The notes under the pieces were generated by a model. It was not told the DNA's origin. It saw only the letters and a program-made list of their open reading frames with translations, and ran no database searches. Shown here one piece after another: positions 12,075-24,716 of a stretch of 64,000 nucleotides of DNA. A program made the position numbers and the translations under genes. Source of the stretch: Macrolepiota albuminosa (Eukaryota; Basidiomycota; Agaricomycetes; Agaricales; Agaricaceae); assembly GCA_027475525.1 (NCBI GenBank), contig JAMWFC010000082.1, positions 2,046,001 to 2,110,000 of the forward strand, given 5' to 3'. The stretch's first letter is position 1, and each line of letters opens with the position of its first letter.

Positions 12075-14950
12075 TCAAGGCAACGAGAGGAAAAGTGGCA
12101 TCAATTTCTCGAGGTTTGGTGTCCCGAGACCTAAATCATAGTCAGTTGTTGAGTACGTGGTAAATGGCTCAGTTGAAACATGCCAGTAACGGGGTCCCAG
12201 CCCTCGGTCCTTTATGTATATTAGTAACGCAATCATGTAGAGGTGATGTACTCACGAAGTGAATCCAGGCGTTCCTTCGATAGTGAATGAGTCAAGTTGC
12301 AACTGTCCCTCAAATTGGAAGAAATTTACCGCATCCTTGGTTTCCGCCCATGGTTATATCATTGAAAGCAGCCTGGAACTTCTCAGAGTAGATCTAGCAA
12401 ATACCAACGTCGCATGAGATCAAATGTAAATGTCTGCCGACTTACAGCTGGGTTTATGAAACCGACGGGGCCCTTTCCAGCGGCAATCCTTGCATCATTT
12501 ACCAGAGTTATCAATGAACCGACCACAGGTGACGAACAGGACGTCCCAAAGACTGGCTGAAACTCTCCATCAATGCCTAGATGTAAGGGGAGAAGACGTG
12601 TCCATCATGATGTGCAAGCTCGGGTTCGGGTGGTCCATACTCACCGATGACATAGTTTGCACTGGATTTATGAGAACACAGTTTAAACATCCAACAAAAT
12701 GTAGAAACACCTACCCATTGGCAGATAAATCAGGATACGCTCGGACCTGAAATATGTTCCTGATGTTAGTTGAAACAAGCGCAGTACTGGGCATGGCTTA
12801 CCCTTCCACTGTTGTTAAATACACCATTCCGGTAAGGAGGTGGGTGAGCAGTTAAGAAATGCGTCACAGCATCGGCTTGGTACGAGGGCATTCTGGCAAT
12901 GAGATCAGAAATAGCGAGCCAAGAAAGATACATGAACGGACGGGAAGATGTTTGAAAATCCACCTCCAGAAAAGATCTTTTGTTCACATGCGCCTTCAGG
13001 ATCATTGATAGATGAGTTTGGATTAACCTGTGTCGCCCCAACAGCAGTGACAAATGGGCATGTTACCTATAACATTAGAATGAGCACTAAGTCTAGAGGG
13101 AAAAAAACGTAGTACGCACAGGAAAGCTGGGGTTAAATACAGAGCCATAATTCCTGTCAAGTTTGACTACATTGCCATCAGATGTGTTTCACATAAAATC
13201 AACAAAAAGATAGCTCACGGTGAGAATTTAAGCATACTCCTTTAATTCCCGCGACACCATGATCTCCAGAGCTGTAGAAAACTGAAGTTCCCATCAAGCC
13301 GAGCTATACAGTTGCTTATCTTAGTAACATCTAATACCTATTTAAGCTTCAAGCTTACTTTGCCGTACTCTTGACATTGCCTCATTGCTGAAGCTGCCGT
13401 GATGCTTGCCTCGTCCTGATTATAAGAAACAGAAACTACATTTGGTGGAGCGATGATGCCACAGGACTCGGGACCTGAAGAAAGTGATCAGAATCCCTCC
13501 TTACGCTCTATACAAACTCAGGCGACCTTTGAAGCCACCAGGTCGAGGATCTGGATAAATGCCGTCCTGTCTGCGATCAGACGCATTCCTGTGATTGTTG
13601 TTCTATGCCTACTTGTTTAGGATCATCACCACCTTCAAAGGTACAGAAGCTCCCATCCACAGCGTCAAGCCAGTTATCGAAACCAACCTCTACAAAGAAG
13701 ATTCTCAGTCATTAGCCGGACCATGATAACCCAGATTCATGCCTCCGACAATGTCGCCGGTTTGAAGCAAAGTGATAGGTTGAGGATTAGTTAGACCCAT
13801 AGCGTATTCAAGATCAAGGTCGCTTTCTCCGTTGCAATCCAAGCTTTGATTCTTCGTCTGGACAATCGCTGTGATGGTTGGTTACGAGCCGTCAATATGA
13901 CGAGCATTCAGAGATAATAATCTTTCCACGGACCTCCATCGATCAAGACGGTCTTTGGTTCAACGCCGACAAGATTAGGTGAGAAGTTGCTGGAAGACAC
14001 GAGAATGAGCATTGAGGTCTAAGCTTTGACAATGGAAACGGATACCCGAAGAACAAATCGAGATCGCCTTGTAAGAAGGCCCGTGGTGTAAACTCGACTT
14101 GGGATAAGTGAGCAACAGGAGGGTCAGGAAATGAAACATCAACCTACCTATCCCGTAACTATTCTTATCCGTTGCAACGGGTGTATAATTGACGGAATAT
14201 AATGCGCGGAGACAGTCCAACGTAATATACTCGTCACAAGTAGCAAGAGATAGCGCCTTGTCAATTTTTTTGGGAGACGACTTTGGGCCTCGAGCCGTAG
14301 AAGAGGCGCCAACATTCATCCCCCGTTTGTTAGAGCAATTTAATACTGGACGATGCCCGAAGTGAACAGTCGGTTTAATCAAATCGACGTGTGGTTGAAC
14401 ATGAGCGGGAACAGAATAAGAGGTACAGCCTGGAAAACCTTTTATAGATAGTCTCATAAAATAATACGAAAGACTCACCAATTTGTTCTTCTCCAGTTTC
14501 TGAATGGCTATAAACATGATACTCTGCTTTGAGCAAATCTTCCACTTCCCCAACCGTTGCGTTAAGATCAATCCAGCCCTTACTGACGGAAAGACGCAGG
14601 CGTTCTCGTGCAATTCCAGCGTCTGTCAGCCAATTTGCAACAGCAGCAATGGTGTCATCGCTAGGTGCAAAGGTCTCAACGACTTCAGAAGGAGCCCAGT
14701 GTTGTCCATATGTAGACGATTCAGGATGAGACACTGCCAGGAGCATCTCCTCGATGCGATCAAGGTTTTGCTGCCTGAGTCCGAATCTCATGGGCAAAAC
14801 CTTATCGTGTTCCAGTCGGCGAGCTATTTGCCAATCAATAGGATCAACCGCTCTTGTCTCGTGCACTACATGGTGGCTTGCCCGAGGAGAAGGTGTCGCC
14901 AAACATGTAGCAAGGAAGCAGGCGAGTGCGACTCGTATCTGGCGCATCAT
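12075..14950 (-). CDS. Sedolisin (peptidase S53), tripeptidyl-peptidase-like secreted protease
   Basis: Start 14950 gives a signal peptide (MMRQIRVALACFLATCLA), then the pro-S53 activation domain (LRQQNLDRIEEMLLAVSHPESSTYGQHW). The catalytic domain shows Glu and Asp in GESDLDLEYAM, the oxyanion Asp in YSSGDHG, and Ser in GTSCSSP. I place about 18 exons. The first five are 14950-14479, 14429-14148, 14097-14046, 13989-13934 and 13868-13741; the rest run to the stop at 12075-12077. Introns are about 45-70 bp. The last intron appears to use a GC donor (gcatgt), giving WDPVTG/LGTPNLEKLM, the usual family C-terminus. Estimated length is 600-660 residues. Such enzymes are secreted acid peptidases. 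All catalytic residues are present, so it is likely functional. Confidence 0.9.
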
Positions 14951-15060
14951 ATAGGTCTTGCTAGTCCCATACCTTCGACCTCGTTATATACCCTTCTCTA
15001 TTGGCATCTATATATCTTGTCCATCATGGGGAAACAATACGAGTTTATGGTGCTGTGCTA

Positions 15061-15119
15061 TCCCAGCTTCTTTTCGGAGGCAAATATCCTTTGAGGTAAT
15101 TTCCGAAAAGAAGCTGGGA
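15061..15119. promoter_or_regulatory. 18-bp perfect inverted repeat upstream of the sedolisin gene
   Basis: The arms tcccagcttcttttcgga (15061-15078) and its exact complement (15102-15119) flank a 23-nt loop. The structure lies about 110 bp upstream of the sedolisin start codon, in the expected promoter/5' UTR. It may be a regulatory hairpin or the relic of a foldback element; the sequence alone does not decide. Confidence 0.5.
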
Positions 15120-16302
15120 CGCAAGAAAGATATTGCTAAACCTTTTTCACGGGCTCCAAGTTAATGTGGATAGTCGTCATCGATTGTTTCAACACAAAGC
15201 ACAGGCGTACTAGAGGTTCGTTGTCCTCCTTAGCTGGACAAGCGAAGAACTCACGGTCGTCAACAAATGTTAGAAAAATCCCAATCCTGGAGACAGCAGA
15301 TAGAGCAGAAAATGAAATCTATAATCTATATCTATATCAAGAAGTCAGGCTCCTGTTGAGGGATAGACTGGGACCCACAGCTGACATTACTTATGTCGGA
15401 AAAATGCTGATGACCGATGATTAGACAAACCCGATTTTCACGCCTGATCAGACCAGGGCCTGTTTCAGATTATCAGACGGGGCCGAAGCGGGCGCATCAG
15501 AGATAAAGAATAGCGCTTTAATATAGCTCGGTAATGGTGTTTGTGGTTCTATTGGCTAGGTATCTTAGCTTCTAAGTTTTTAGTTATCTATCGCTTTTCA
15601 GCCCACCATAGGGAAATGCCGTTTACGCACGAGGGCTCAAGCGAATCTGATATGCAATCTGATATGCGCTATTTCACGGAGGTCGTTTCGTGCCCATACC
15701 CACTAAAACCTTACTGACTTCCAAACTCTGTATGGCTTTGAGGTACCCTTCTGGCAAGATATTTAGCCACGTTTCTGATACCAGCTTTTCTTCTAATGCT
15801 TTCTTCCCGTGATATCTCCTGTCAGATGCTAGTCAACTTGAATCAATTTTTATTCTTTATTGAGCATTCTCGGTTTCTGCTGTTGTGTCTATCTTTCCTG
15901 GGTTCGCTTCTCTATTTATGTTCCAGTCGCACCACCTCGACTCTTACAAGATCACTGATCTACCAACCCTGCCCTTACTACCCCGGTAAGGCAAGATTGC
16001 AGGCAAGGTTTTCGGTTTCGCTCACACAATGTCAGTAATTAATGAATAATTCTACTTATACCTAATGAGAAATAGTCCCCATAGCCATAGAACTTAAATC
16101 GAGATAGTGTCGAGGATAATCTCTGTTGGAATAGACTCACCGCTGTGGCGGCGGCGTCGGTTACTTCCCGGTTAATTAAATCTCTTCTTTTCCCTTTTCC
16201 TACCACTCCAGTACGATCGGATTCGATCGTCCTGCATAGTTCCTCAAGCCACACTTTCGGTCTTTCCATATGTAGGATTTATCTTAGAATAGACCCTCAG
16301 TT
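15120..16302. other. Intergenic, two weak ORFs
   Basis: An 86-codon ORF at 15164-15424 (+) and a 76-codon ORF at 16039-16269 (-) exist. The latter begins MERPKVWLEELCRTIESD and contains a good donor (gtgagt) after about 43 codons, so it could be the first exon of a small gene. Neither is recognisable. Confidence 0.3.
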
Positions 16303-16460
16303 CATTCCACCGAACTGAGGGTACGTCCTTTACTTACTCGTCGATCTAAATACTCATGGTACCTGTAGACTACATTACTTACTGCGTATTACAGGTTAAA
16401 CAGAGTTCATTCCACCGAACTGAGGACTACATTACTTACTGCGTATTACAGGTTATTGGA
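16303..16460 (+). repeat. Paired CTCAG...CTGAG hairpins, possible Copia LTR end
   Basis: Hairpin arms ccctcagttc/gaactgaggg at about 16303-16322 and agttc/gaactgag at about 16403-16425. Each is linked to the direct repeat gactacattacttactgcg (about 16368 and 16425). It lies directly upstream of the Copia gag start at 16501, so it is plausibly the end of that element's 5' LTR or its leader. Confidence 0.45.
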
Positions 16461-16664
16461 CCCGAAAAGCGCTTACTTACGCTACACACATTGACAAAAT
16501 ATGACCAGCACTACATCCACGGGAGGTAACAGCAATCCCCCGACATTCCCAGACAAATTTTTATTCAATGATACAAACTACATTATGTTCCATGATAGAG
16601 TCCTTCTGGCAGCAAAACTCAGAGGCGCCGAAGGATACCTTGATGGAATCATAGTTACCCCAAT

Positions 16665-17093
16665 GTAAGCCTGGCTTACAGCATCCCCATATGCTACATA
16701 TATAGTGTGTCATAGCTGAATAGATATCTATTCAGTTATTCTGCCTTTTGGCTGTACGGTTCTGTCGGACACACTCAGAGCATGATTACATTAACTGAAT
16801 AGATCCGGCTGAGAGTTCAATCCCGGCCCATGGCAAAACTGTCTACTGTGTGCCGGCCATGGTTACTGTGGGGTTGAATGGAGCTCAGTTGCAAGGGGTT
16901 GTACCCTTGGGGTAGCGATATGTGTGCCCTGCACCTCTGGTAACCCACAGAGAAACTCCGGGAACCCAGGATTGGGGCTAGTTCTGGCTGGAGGGGTCAT
17001 GGTCCAGAGGGGGTGAGGGTGTAAGCCAAGTTATTCTGCCTTTTGGCTGTACGGTTTTGTCGGACACACTCAGAGCATGATTACACCCAAACC
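16665..17093. repeat. Insertion within the Copia gag, flanked by 56-bp repeats
   Basis: A 56-bp sequence (starting gttattctgccttttggctg) occurs at about 16735 and again at about 17030, one C/T difference. Between them are a palindrome (actgaatagatatctattcag) and a weak B-box-like gagttcaatccc. The Copia gag reading frame is interrupted by this segment. Nature unknown; a small SINE-like or rearranged insertion is possible. Confidence 0.4.
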
Positions 17094-17653
17094 CAAAACA
17101 GTACCAGCCCCACCAGCGACTGAGTGGTGGGACAAAACCCGTCCTACCAGGAATGGCAGGTCTGAAATGCATGGGCACTGGCACTAATTGTATACAACAC
17201 CAAAAACTCGGTTGGACTGGGTATAAAAATGTCGGACACCACAGCAAAGGCATGGTCAATGCTGAAAGAAGCCTATGGAACAGTGTCAGACTTAGGGGCA
17301 AACTCAGCTGAAACGTGTTGAGAGTGGCAAAATACTCTGATAGAACGGATTTCCAAGAACATATTGCAAACCTTCAGTCAAAGTGGAATAACATGGTCAA
17401 AAAAGAAGCGGACATCAAGGACAATTAGTTCTGAGCAATAGTAATCTCATCGCTTCCAGCTTCATGGGATTTCATTGTGGCATTGCTACAGGCAACCAAG
17501 ACCTCTGTTGAACTTATCTCAGGTCTTAACATCTATTGGGAATGGTTAAATGAAAGGTTGTCAGCCGGTGCTGATTTGACATTGTCTGCACTACTTGCTA
17601 AGACCCCACAAACCCAAAAGAAATTAGTGTGCACAAATACAAACTGTGGATGC

Positions 17654-18711
17654 TGATGACACCAACTGTGGTTGGGTGCACTGGACATATATGCAGTACA
17701 ACACCATCTCCAGTGCCTGGCATGCATAGTTGTGAGGAGTCCTGACAGAGTCTTGGTGTGCTTGAGCAAATGTGATAGGACAATGTGCTAGATAATAGTG
17801 CCTTGGGTGCTACCTAACAAACTGTAAGTGCCATAGCTTAAGCAAAGATATAGAGATGAAGACAAATAGTGCAGTGTAATGTGCCTGTAGGTGGCACCAT
17901 AAACGACAAAGACGAGATAGACAAGGCTAGCACCCAACTTAGCAACAAAGTTAGGTCAAGCTAGTGTGATTTGAACGCTGAGTGTAACTGGGTGCTCAAA
18001 GGTTACAATTCCTTTTTTCATATACATGTGCAGTAGCTATCTTTTATACTATATGCTACTGCATTTCCAAGATAAGTCCATTTGCGGTGCTGCCAATTAG
18101 TGCCTCTCCTCATGGTCTCAGCTAACGGCAACCTGTCAATGGAAACTGACAGCACATGGACAATGGTGACCAACAGCGTTCTAGCCCATGGGGCATGGCA
18201 ACTCTAAATTGACTTAGAACTGTATGAGTCTACTTACTTTTTAATATAAATCCTGATTTGCCAGGCCACTCCAGGGTATGGTCGGAAAATCCTTGACAGA
18301 TGCCGTGAGTGCTAATGTCGGTGCTAAACATTGTATCAATTTCTGATAAGTCAAGATGTCAGGCTTGAGTATATCCTGTGCCATTGTCATTGATTCTTGA
18401 TTGAGGTGCCTTGTCAAATGGCAGCACCTAATGCTAACCTCTTTTGGAAGTGATCAGGGTTTGGTCAGAGTTATCTCCCTGCCATCATGCTAGCACTATG
18501 GATCCTAGGCCTCTTAAATCCTTGAAATCAATAGGTAGTGTGTGCTGAAGGACTGGAAAATGTTGAATGAGGCTGATAAGCAAGGCTTGCAATGGGGTGC
18601 CAAAGTCAGAGTTATTCTGAGTCCTAGAAGGCCACTAGAGTCTTCAATATGTCAAATGTTGGTAAGCCCCTAATGTCCCTTGATGTGCTTAGCCCAAGTA
18701 GAAGCCTATCA
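17654..18711 (-). mobile_element. Solo LTR, Gypsy family A, CpG-depleted
   Basis: Homologous over its length to the 1043-bp LTRs of element A1, read antisense (tgatgacaccaactgtgg ... aagcctatca), but with most CG dinucleotides changed to TG or CA. Flanked by the exact 4-bp duplication atgc (17650-17653 and 18712-18715). No internal sequence remains, so it is a solo LTR in the Copia gag knuckle. Confidence 0.85.
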
Positions 18712-19066
18712 ATGCACAGAACATTCAATTGAAAACTGTTACTAGAAGGGAGGAGGAAAAGAGAGTCAATTTTCTCCCAACTTTGGATGTCAAAGGAATG
18801 CTACACCTGCTCAGATGGCCCCAAAATCAGAGACTCCCACTGCAAATCTAGCCACAACTGTCACACCACCACCTTAGACAACCTATGCATTGATGGTAAA
18901 CCTGCAGTTTGCTCTAGCCGCTGTGTATGACTTGGCTTCCAACTCACTGGAGTCATACTTATTGGAAGTTGAGATCCCAGCCAGTGTTTTTGCCTTGTCT
19001 ACTCCCAGCAATGAAGTACCCACCTACGCAGATTCTGGTGCAATGGACCACTGCTTCATCAGATGC

Positions 19067-20110
19067 TGATGATGCCCAAAAGTAGATCAGTAGCAGATAT
19101 AGTTTATGGCTACTGACCTGTACAGATGCATTGGATGTGCTAAGTATTGAGGAAGTCCTGGGCAGTTCCCAGAGAACAAGTCAGAAACAAGTTGAACAGC
19201 AAGATTTTTGGATGTGCTAAGTATTGAGGAAGTCCTGGGCAGTTCCCAGAGAACAAGTCAGAAACAAGTTGAACAGCAAGATTTGGTGAAGGTTGATAAT
19301 GGTAGTTGGTAAGGGATGTGCAGCAAAAGAGGTACACTAACAACAAAGTGTGCCTGAGTAAAAGGGAGATGTAAATATGAGTAAATGCGGCAAGGACATG
19401 GGAAGAAAACTAGAGGCTTAGCAATGACTAAGCTGTGTGATGCCTGCCATAGATGCAAGGTGCATAGGTTCTGTAAGCATAACTGTGGCAAGCAGGCTAA
19501 GAGTGCTCAGACAGTTGGTGACTATGAACTTAGTCAGCTCAAAAGAAATCTGAACCATGAGGTGAACTGAGAAGTGTAAACTGGGGTACTCTGTTCTGTT
19601 CTAACTAGTGACAACAGTAAATATTTATAATAAAATGAGTTCACTGTTGCTAAGCAACTAAGCATCACCAAGGAGTGGTGAACTGGAGGGAATGTAAATA
19701 GTTGCCATGCATTAAACTAAATAATGAGAGGTTAACAAGAATGCTGTCTGTCCAAGTAAAAAGAAGGCACCAAGCAGTGCCAGGCATCAAGGTGAAATGC
19801 CAGGCTGTCAGTCATGGGGAAATGCCATTATTCCAACTCATAAGTGCTGCTGCCAGCTAGTGGTACCATGTGCTACCTGAGTGATGCCATTTGTCAATGC
19901 TTGCTGATGGTGTAATGCCAGCTGTCACTTGTCATTCCAGCTGCCATCGGCACTATCACTGATCAAGTACATCACTTGCCATGCATGGCTATTGGGTATG
20001 ACTTAAAATGGATAAATTGTATGTGCCAAGTTTGGAACAAGTGCAGCAAAGTGTCCAGAGCCAATGCTGAGCCTGCTGATGATGCACCTAGCTTGTGTGG
20101 GGTCCTATCA
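19067..20110 (-). mobile_element. Solo LTR, diverged Gypsy family-B type
   Basis: Begins tgatgatgcccaaaag and ends gtggggtcctatca like the family-B LTRs, with weak similarity between (aagtcctgggcagttcccag, atgcctgccatag). Flanked by the 4-bp duplication atgc (19063-19066 and 20111-20114). True length is about 967 bp once the 77-bp duplication at 19131-19284 is discounted. It splits the Copia protease. Confidence 0.8.
19131..19284. repeat. 77-bp tandem duplication (likely assembly artefact)
   Basis: Unit at 19131-19207 repeated at 19208-19284, no mismatch seen; inside the solo LTR above. Confidence 0.9.
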
Positions 20111-20330
20111 ATGCTCTGACTTCAAAGACTACAAACTTTACCTTAGCCCTTGACAAGGTATTGCAGCAAATCAGGGGGTGTTTTCAATATTCTGGGAGAG
20201 AAAACTGTCTGGAAGACTGTAACCATAGATGGTCACATATCCCAACTGGTCTTCAAGTCTACTCTGCATATGCCTGAGCTGGCTGCAAACTTGGTTTCAA
20301 TTGGGAAGTTTGATGACTTAGAGTTTTTGA

Positions 20331-21042
20331 TCATCTTTAAAGTAGAAAAATGTCAGGGGACTCCTCATTTCTTCCTTTTCTCACTCCTTATCTCTTTACT
20401 CTCCCTTCATTCATTCTCTTATTTCTTCTGACATTATTTCATTTTACTGTTTCTATTCTTTCAACACTATCTGTTAGTACTACTCTCAGCTCTTGAGATG
20501 CTCTGGTTCTTTACATTCAGACAAGTGTTGTGGGCCCTTCAGCACCGCTTCCAGACTGCTTATATAAGCCAGAGTTTGCCTTTCTGATTTCTAAAGTCCG
20601 GAGTTTTCCTGCCTTGTTTGCATAGTTGTTTGGTTAGTCAATTTTTGAGTTTTTAAGGTTTTGTTGTACTATACAGTTGTTTCCCATGCTTCAGAAGCCC
20701 CAGAAGCATTCAACCTGGCATAGGGAATCCCTAGACTTGTTCTCTTTGGATCTCCCTCTGCCAGGTGAGTAGTTATTATGATATTGTCAGTACATACTCT
20801 AATACACTTTGGATCTCCCTCTGCCAGCTGTGTGACTGAGCCACAGCCTCTAGAGGTTGCCCTTACAGAAAAGCCACCTTTAGGGATCTGGCAAAACACA
20901 CCTTCATGGTTGGAGAAAAGAAAAATTAGATATACCTCCTTGTCATCTGACCTACAAGTCAAAAGAGGACTGCCACAGACAAACTGCCCCTAGCTCACAC
21001 CTCTACCAGGATTTTCCTCTACCTCCAAGGTTCTTGTGATGA
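20331..21042. other. Unassigned repeat debris, possible solo LTR
   Basis: Begins soon after the Copia fragment with tgtcaggggactcc and contains a TATA box (gcttatataagcc, about 20557) and a tggca at about 20720, compatible with a short LTR. The 20-bp block ttggatctccctctgccag is repeated about 64 bp apart. A weak polyprotein-like frame (EKPPLGIWQNTPSWLEKRK) lies at about 20850-20990. Identity uncertain. Confidence 0.35.
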
Positions 21043-22104
21043 TGATAGGCTTCTACTCAGACTGAGCACATCAAGGGGCACTATAGGCCTACCAACACTT
21101 GATATACTGGAGACTCTAGCAATCCTCTTGGACACAGAACACCTCTGGCCTTGGTGCTCTTCTATAGGGTTACTTATCAGTCTCAACCACTACTATTAGT
21201 TTTTCAGCATACACCATCTATTGACTTTAAAGATTTAGGAGGTCCAGGACTTAAAGTGCTAGCACAATGGTGGGGAGGTGATTCTGACCAAACCCCAATC
21301 AGTTCTAAAAAGGGGTTAGCATTAGGCGCTGCCATTTGATGAGGCACCTCAATCAGAAGTCTAAAGAATCAACAATGATGGAACAGGATATATTCTAACC
21401 TGACATTTTTACCTATCAAGAATTGATACAATGTTTAGTGCTGACATTAGAGCTCATGGCATCTGTCAAAGATTTTCTGACCATACTTCAGAGAGGCCTG
21501 GCCAATCGGAATTACACTAAAAAGTGAGCAGACTTATATAATTTTAAGTCAGTTTAGAGTCACTGTGGCCAATGGGCTATAACACTATTGGTTGCCGTCA
21601 CTTATGTGTGCTGGTTGCTGTTGACAGGTTGCCATTAACTGTAACCATGAGGAGAGGTGCTAATTGGTAGCATTGCAAATGGACTTATTTCAAAAATACA
21701 GTAGCGTGTAGTATAAAAAATAGCTACTCTGCATGTATATAACAATGAATCATAACCCTTTGAACATCCAGTTACACTTAGCATTCAAATTGTGCTAGCT
21801 TGGCCCAACTTTGTTATCTGGTTGAGTGCTAGCCTTGTCTTTATCATTGTCATCCTTTACAGTGCCACCTACAGGCACATTACATTGTGCTATCCTTTCT
21901 CTTTTCAATATCCCTGTCTAGATTATCACACTTACAGTTGGCTAGGTAGCATTGGAAGCACTATTATTTAGCACAATGTCTTATCACATCTACTTAAGCA
22001 CACCAGGACTCTGTTGGGACTCCTCACAACTATGCATGCCAGGTGCTGGAGACGGCGTTGTACTGCATGACGTCCAGCACACTCAACCACAGTTGGCATC
22101 ATCA
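21043..22104 (+). repeat. 5' LTR of element A2 (family A)
   Basis: Starts tgataggcttctactc and ends ggcatcatca, the sense orientation of the family-A LTR. It is followed by ttttagagcccactgcagag, the mutated form of the A1 primer-binding region (TGG changed to TAG). Confidence 0.85.
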
Positions 22105-22182
22105 TTTTAGAGCCCACTGCAGAGGGTTTTCATTAAGACAGAATTCTGCTGAAAACTTGAGCTCAGTGACAGTGCTGCCTCC

Positions 22183-24716
22183 TGTTGGAGAGCATAGTTG
22201 AACAAAATACTACTAATTCCTCACATTTACCAGGTGTACTACCAAGGCAGACCCTAGATCAGGAGCTTAAGGCAGCACCAAATAGCTTAGCTGAAAGCTT
22301 TTTCTCATTCTCCTGACCTTTCAAATACCTAGCAGGTGAGAACTACATATTGCTAACACCTCTAGAAGAGTTATCTAGGTTGTTGTCACCAGAACTTAGC
22401 AATTCAGAATTACTCAAACCCATACCTACTACATCAATGCTAAGTGACACTAGCACTACTACTACTATTTCCACTTCAGCAGGCACTCCAGCCATCATGG
22501 AGCAGGCAAATATCCAGCACATGCCTCTCAGAAACTATTTCTTTTCACCAAAATGAGACAAAACAAAGCCTCATGAGTTAACACAATATTTTAGAGAATT
22601 GGAGTACTTGCTATATGACTGTTATGTCACAGACAATACACAGATGAAGGAGTATGCTGCTAGATATATTTCTTACAATACTGCCAAATCATAGACAGGT
22701 TTAACCAAGTTTCAAGGATTAACAGATGAACCAGTGCCAAAACCATTCACTTATAAAGAGTGGAAGAAGGCAATTATTTGCTTATATCCTGGCACCAAAG
22801 AAGCTACATGCTACATGGTAATGGAAATTCAGAAGTTGGTACAGGATACCTTTGCATCAGAAATTCATACTCTGGAAACGCTATCTACTTATCATTGTAA
22901 CTTCCAGCAAATAGCAAGGTGGCTAGTATAGAATAGGAAGTTATATTGGAATGAGAAGTGACAACTGTTCCAACAAGAGATACTGACATTACTGTGGATT
23001 AGGATAGCATGCTGACTGGAGATCCTTATGTCTGAACATCATCTGGAGAAACCCTATGATATAGATAAGATCTTTGAGGCAGGCAAGTGAATGCAGACAA
23101 GTAGATGCTAAAAGAAACAGATATGGGTATACCTTTTCAGTGATCTGTTAGCATGACAATGGAGGGATGGCACCTACAGTGGGGTTGCCAGCACCTAGCG
23201 CCACTAATGACTGCAATGAGTTTGTCAAAAAGGAAGATCTGGAGAATACCATTAATACTGCAGTCGCCAACATTATGAATAAGCTAGAAACCCTAATCTC
23301 AACCAGTTTTATAGTGCCTAAGAAAAACATGCAGATGGGACTGTGTCATTTTTGTGAAGAAGCAGGACATACTATAATTAAAGGTTGCTGCACTATCCTC
23401 AAGCAGTATCTTCACCAAGGAAAAGCATGCCATGGCACAGACGGTAAAATAGTCCTGCCTTCAGGTGTTAACATCTCCAATTATCCCAAATACAAGACAT
23501 TTCAAGAGTGCATTGACAAATGGCACTATTGCAACTTCAGAAATTTAGTGTCAAGAAATCTAACAGCTCAACTTTAACTGAGACAAAAACAACTTTCCAA
23601 CAGATGCTAATACATGAGGTACTTCAGCTTAACACTGTTAATGAGCAACCTATATTGTCATGAGAGGAAAGGATTGAAATGTTAGAAAAAGAGTTAAAAT
23701 AGCTTAAGAACCAGATTTTTGATAGGATAGAGCTCAAAAAGAGTAAACAGCTATTAAAGAATTATAGGCCCTCAGGAGCTACAACAAACACAACACCAGC
23801 AAAACCCTTGACTTCTAGTGCTAAGGATGATGCACTTTTTTTGAACCAGGCACTCATTGTAACCAAGCTCCTGCTGCATTCTTATTCAGATCCAGCAGAT
23901 AACTATGCCCTACACATCAACTGTAATTTTGAAGCACCAGACAAACTTATGGAGGGCTATTGCATGACAGTGCCTATTTATGACCTAGAAAAGTCTAAGG
24001 AAGTCTTTGATTGCATTATAAAAAGCCAGGTCATACTATTAGTTGGAGAATTATGCAGTGTGTTGCCTGATGTTAGAAATCAGATGTGTACAGCAGTTAC
24101 CTCTTGACAAAATGTAGCTAACAATATAACAGTAGTGGACGAATATAACAATGCACTACCAGGATTTGCATATATCACAGAGGCTGTAGCAACAGAGACA
24201 GCAAAAACAGTGGAAATAATGGAACCACCTAAAGAAGCTATGTCAGTAGACCCAATCGAGATCTACTTGAAGTCACTAAGATGTGATGACAATCCTGCTA
24301 TTCTCACAGTCACACAACACTCTTATGTTATTTATTTGATCATGTTAACAGTGGACAGAACAAGTGAGCTAGAGTTTATTGTAGATAGTGGAGCACAGAT
24401 TATTTTAATGGCTGCTGATGTCACTAACAAGTTTGGCATCATATACAACTTTACAATCATTCTTAATATGCAGAGCACTAATAGTATTATTGATCAATTT
24501 CTAAAAATGGCTCAGAATGTTCCTTGTGCTATTGGCAATCTAACTTTCTATCTGCAAATTTATATTCTCAGATTGCCTGCATATGATTTATTATTAAGAA
24601 GACTCTTTGACATGTTAGTGAGATCAGTAGTCAAGATGACATCTGAAGATGAAATAATGCTAACTATTAGCGACCTTAATTTTAGAGTTAGAAAAATGGT
24701 ACCAACATTCTCCTGA
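22183..24716 (+). pseudogene. Decayed gag-protease of element A2
   Basis: It aligns with the A1 gag: LLTPLEELSRLLSPE, MEQANIQHMPLRNYF, ELTQYFRELEYLL, the knuckle CHFCEEAGHTIIKGC, and the protease FIVDSGAQIILMAADV with LPAYDLLLRRLFD. Tryptophan and arginine codons of A1 are often stops or other residues here (for example KWDE becomes K-stop-DK), as expected from G-to-A and C-to-T change. Several frameshifts and stops make it non-functional. Confidence 0.85.

Larger units (their letters stand above)
16501..20330 (+). mobile_element. Decayed Ty1/Copia element with nested insertions
   Basis: Gag begins MTSTTSTGGNSNPPTFPDKF at 16501 and resumes at about 17090 after an insertion (WALALIVYNTKNSVGLG, AWSMLKEAYG, SLPASWDFIVALLQA). 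A cysteine knuckle (CTNTNCG...EHSIENC) is split by a solo LTR at 17654-18711. The protease (YADSGAMDHCFI) is split by another LTR at 19067-20110. It resumes with DFKDYKLYLSP and LHMPELAANLVSIGKFDDLEF. In-frame stops and frameshifts show it is dead. RT and integrase are not seen; it appears truncated near 20330. Much of it is CpG-poor, but 16501-16660 is not. Confidence 0.8.

Noticed and set aside
16735..17090. 56-bp direct repeats as a target duplication
   Set aside because: Far too long for a known target duplication, and the flanks do not rejoin the Copia gag frame cleanly; left as an unexplained repeat.
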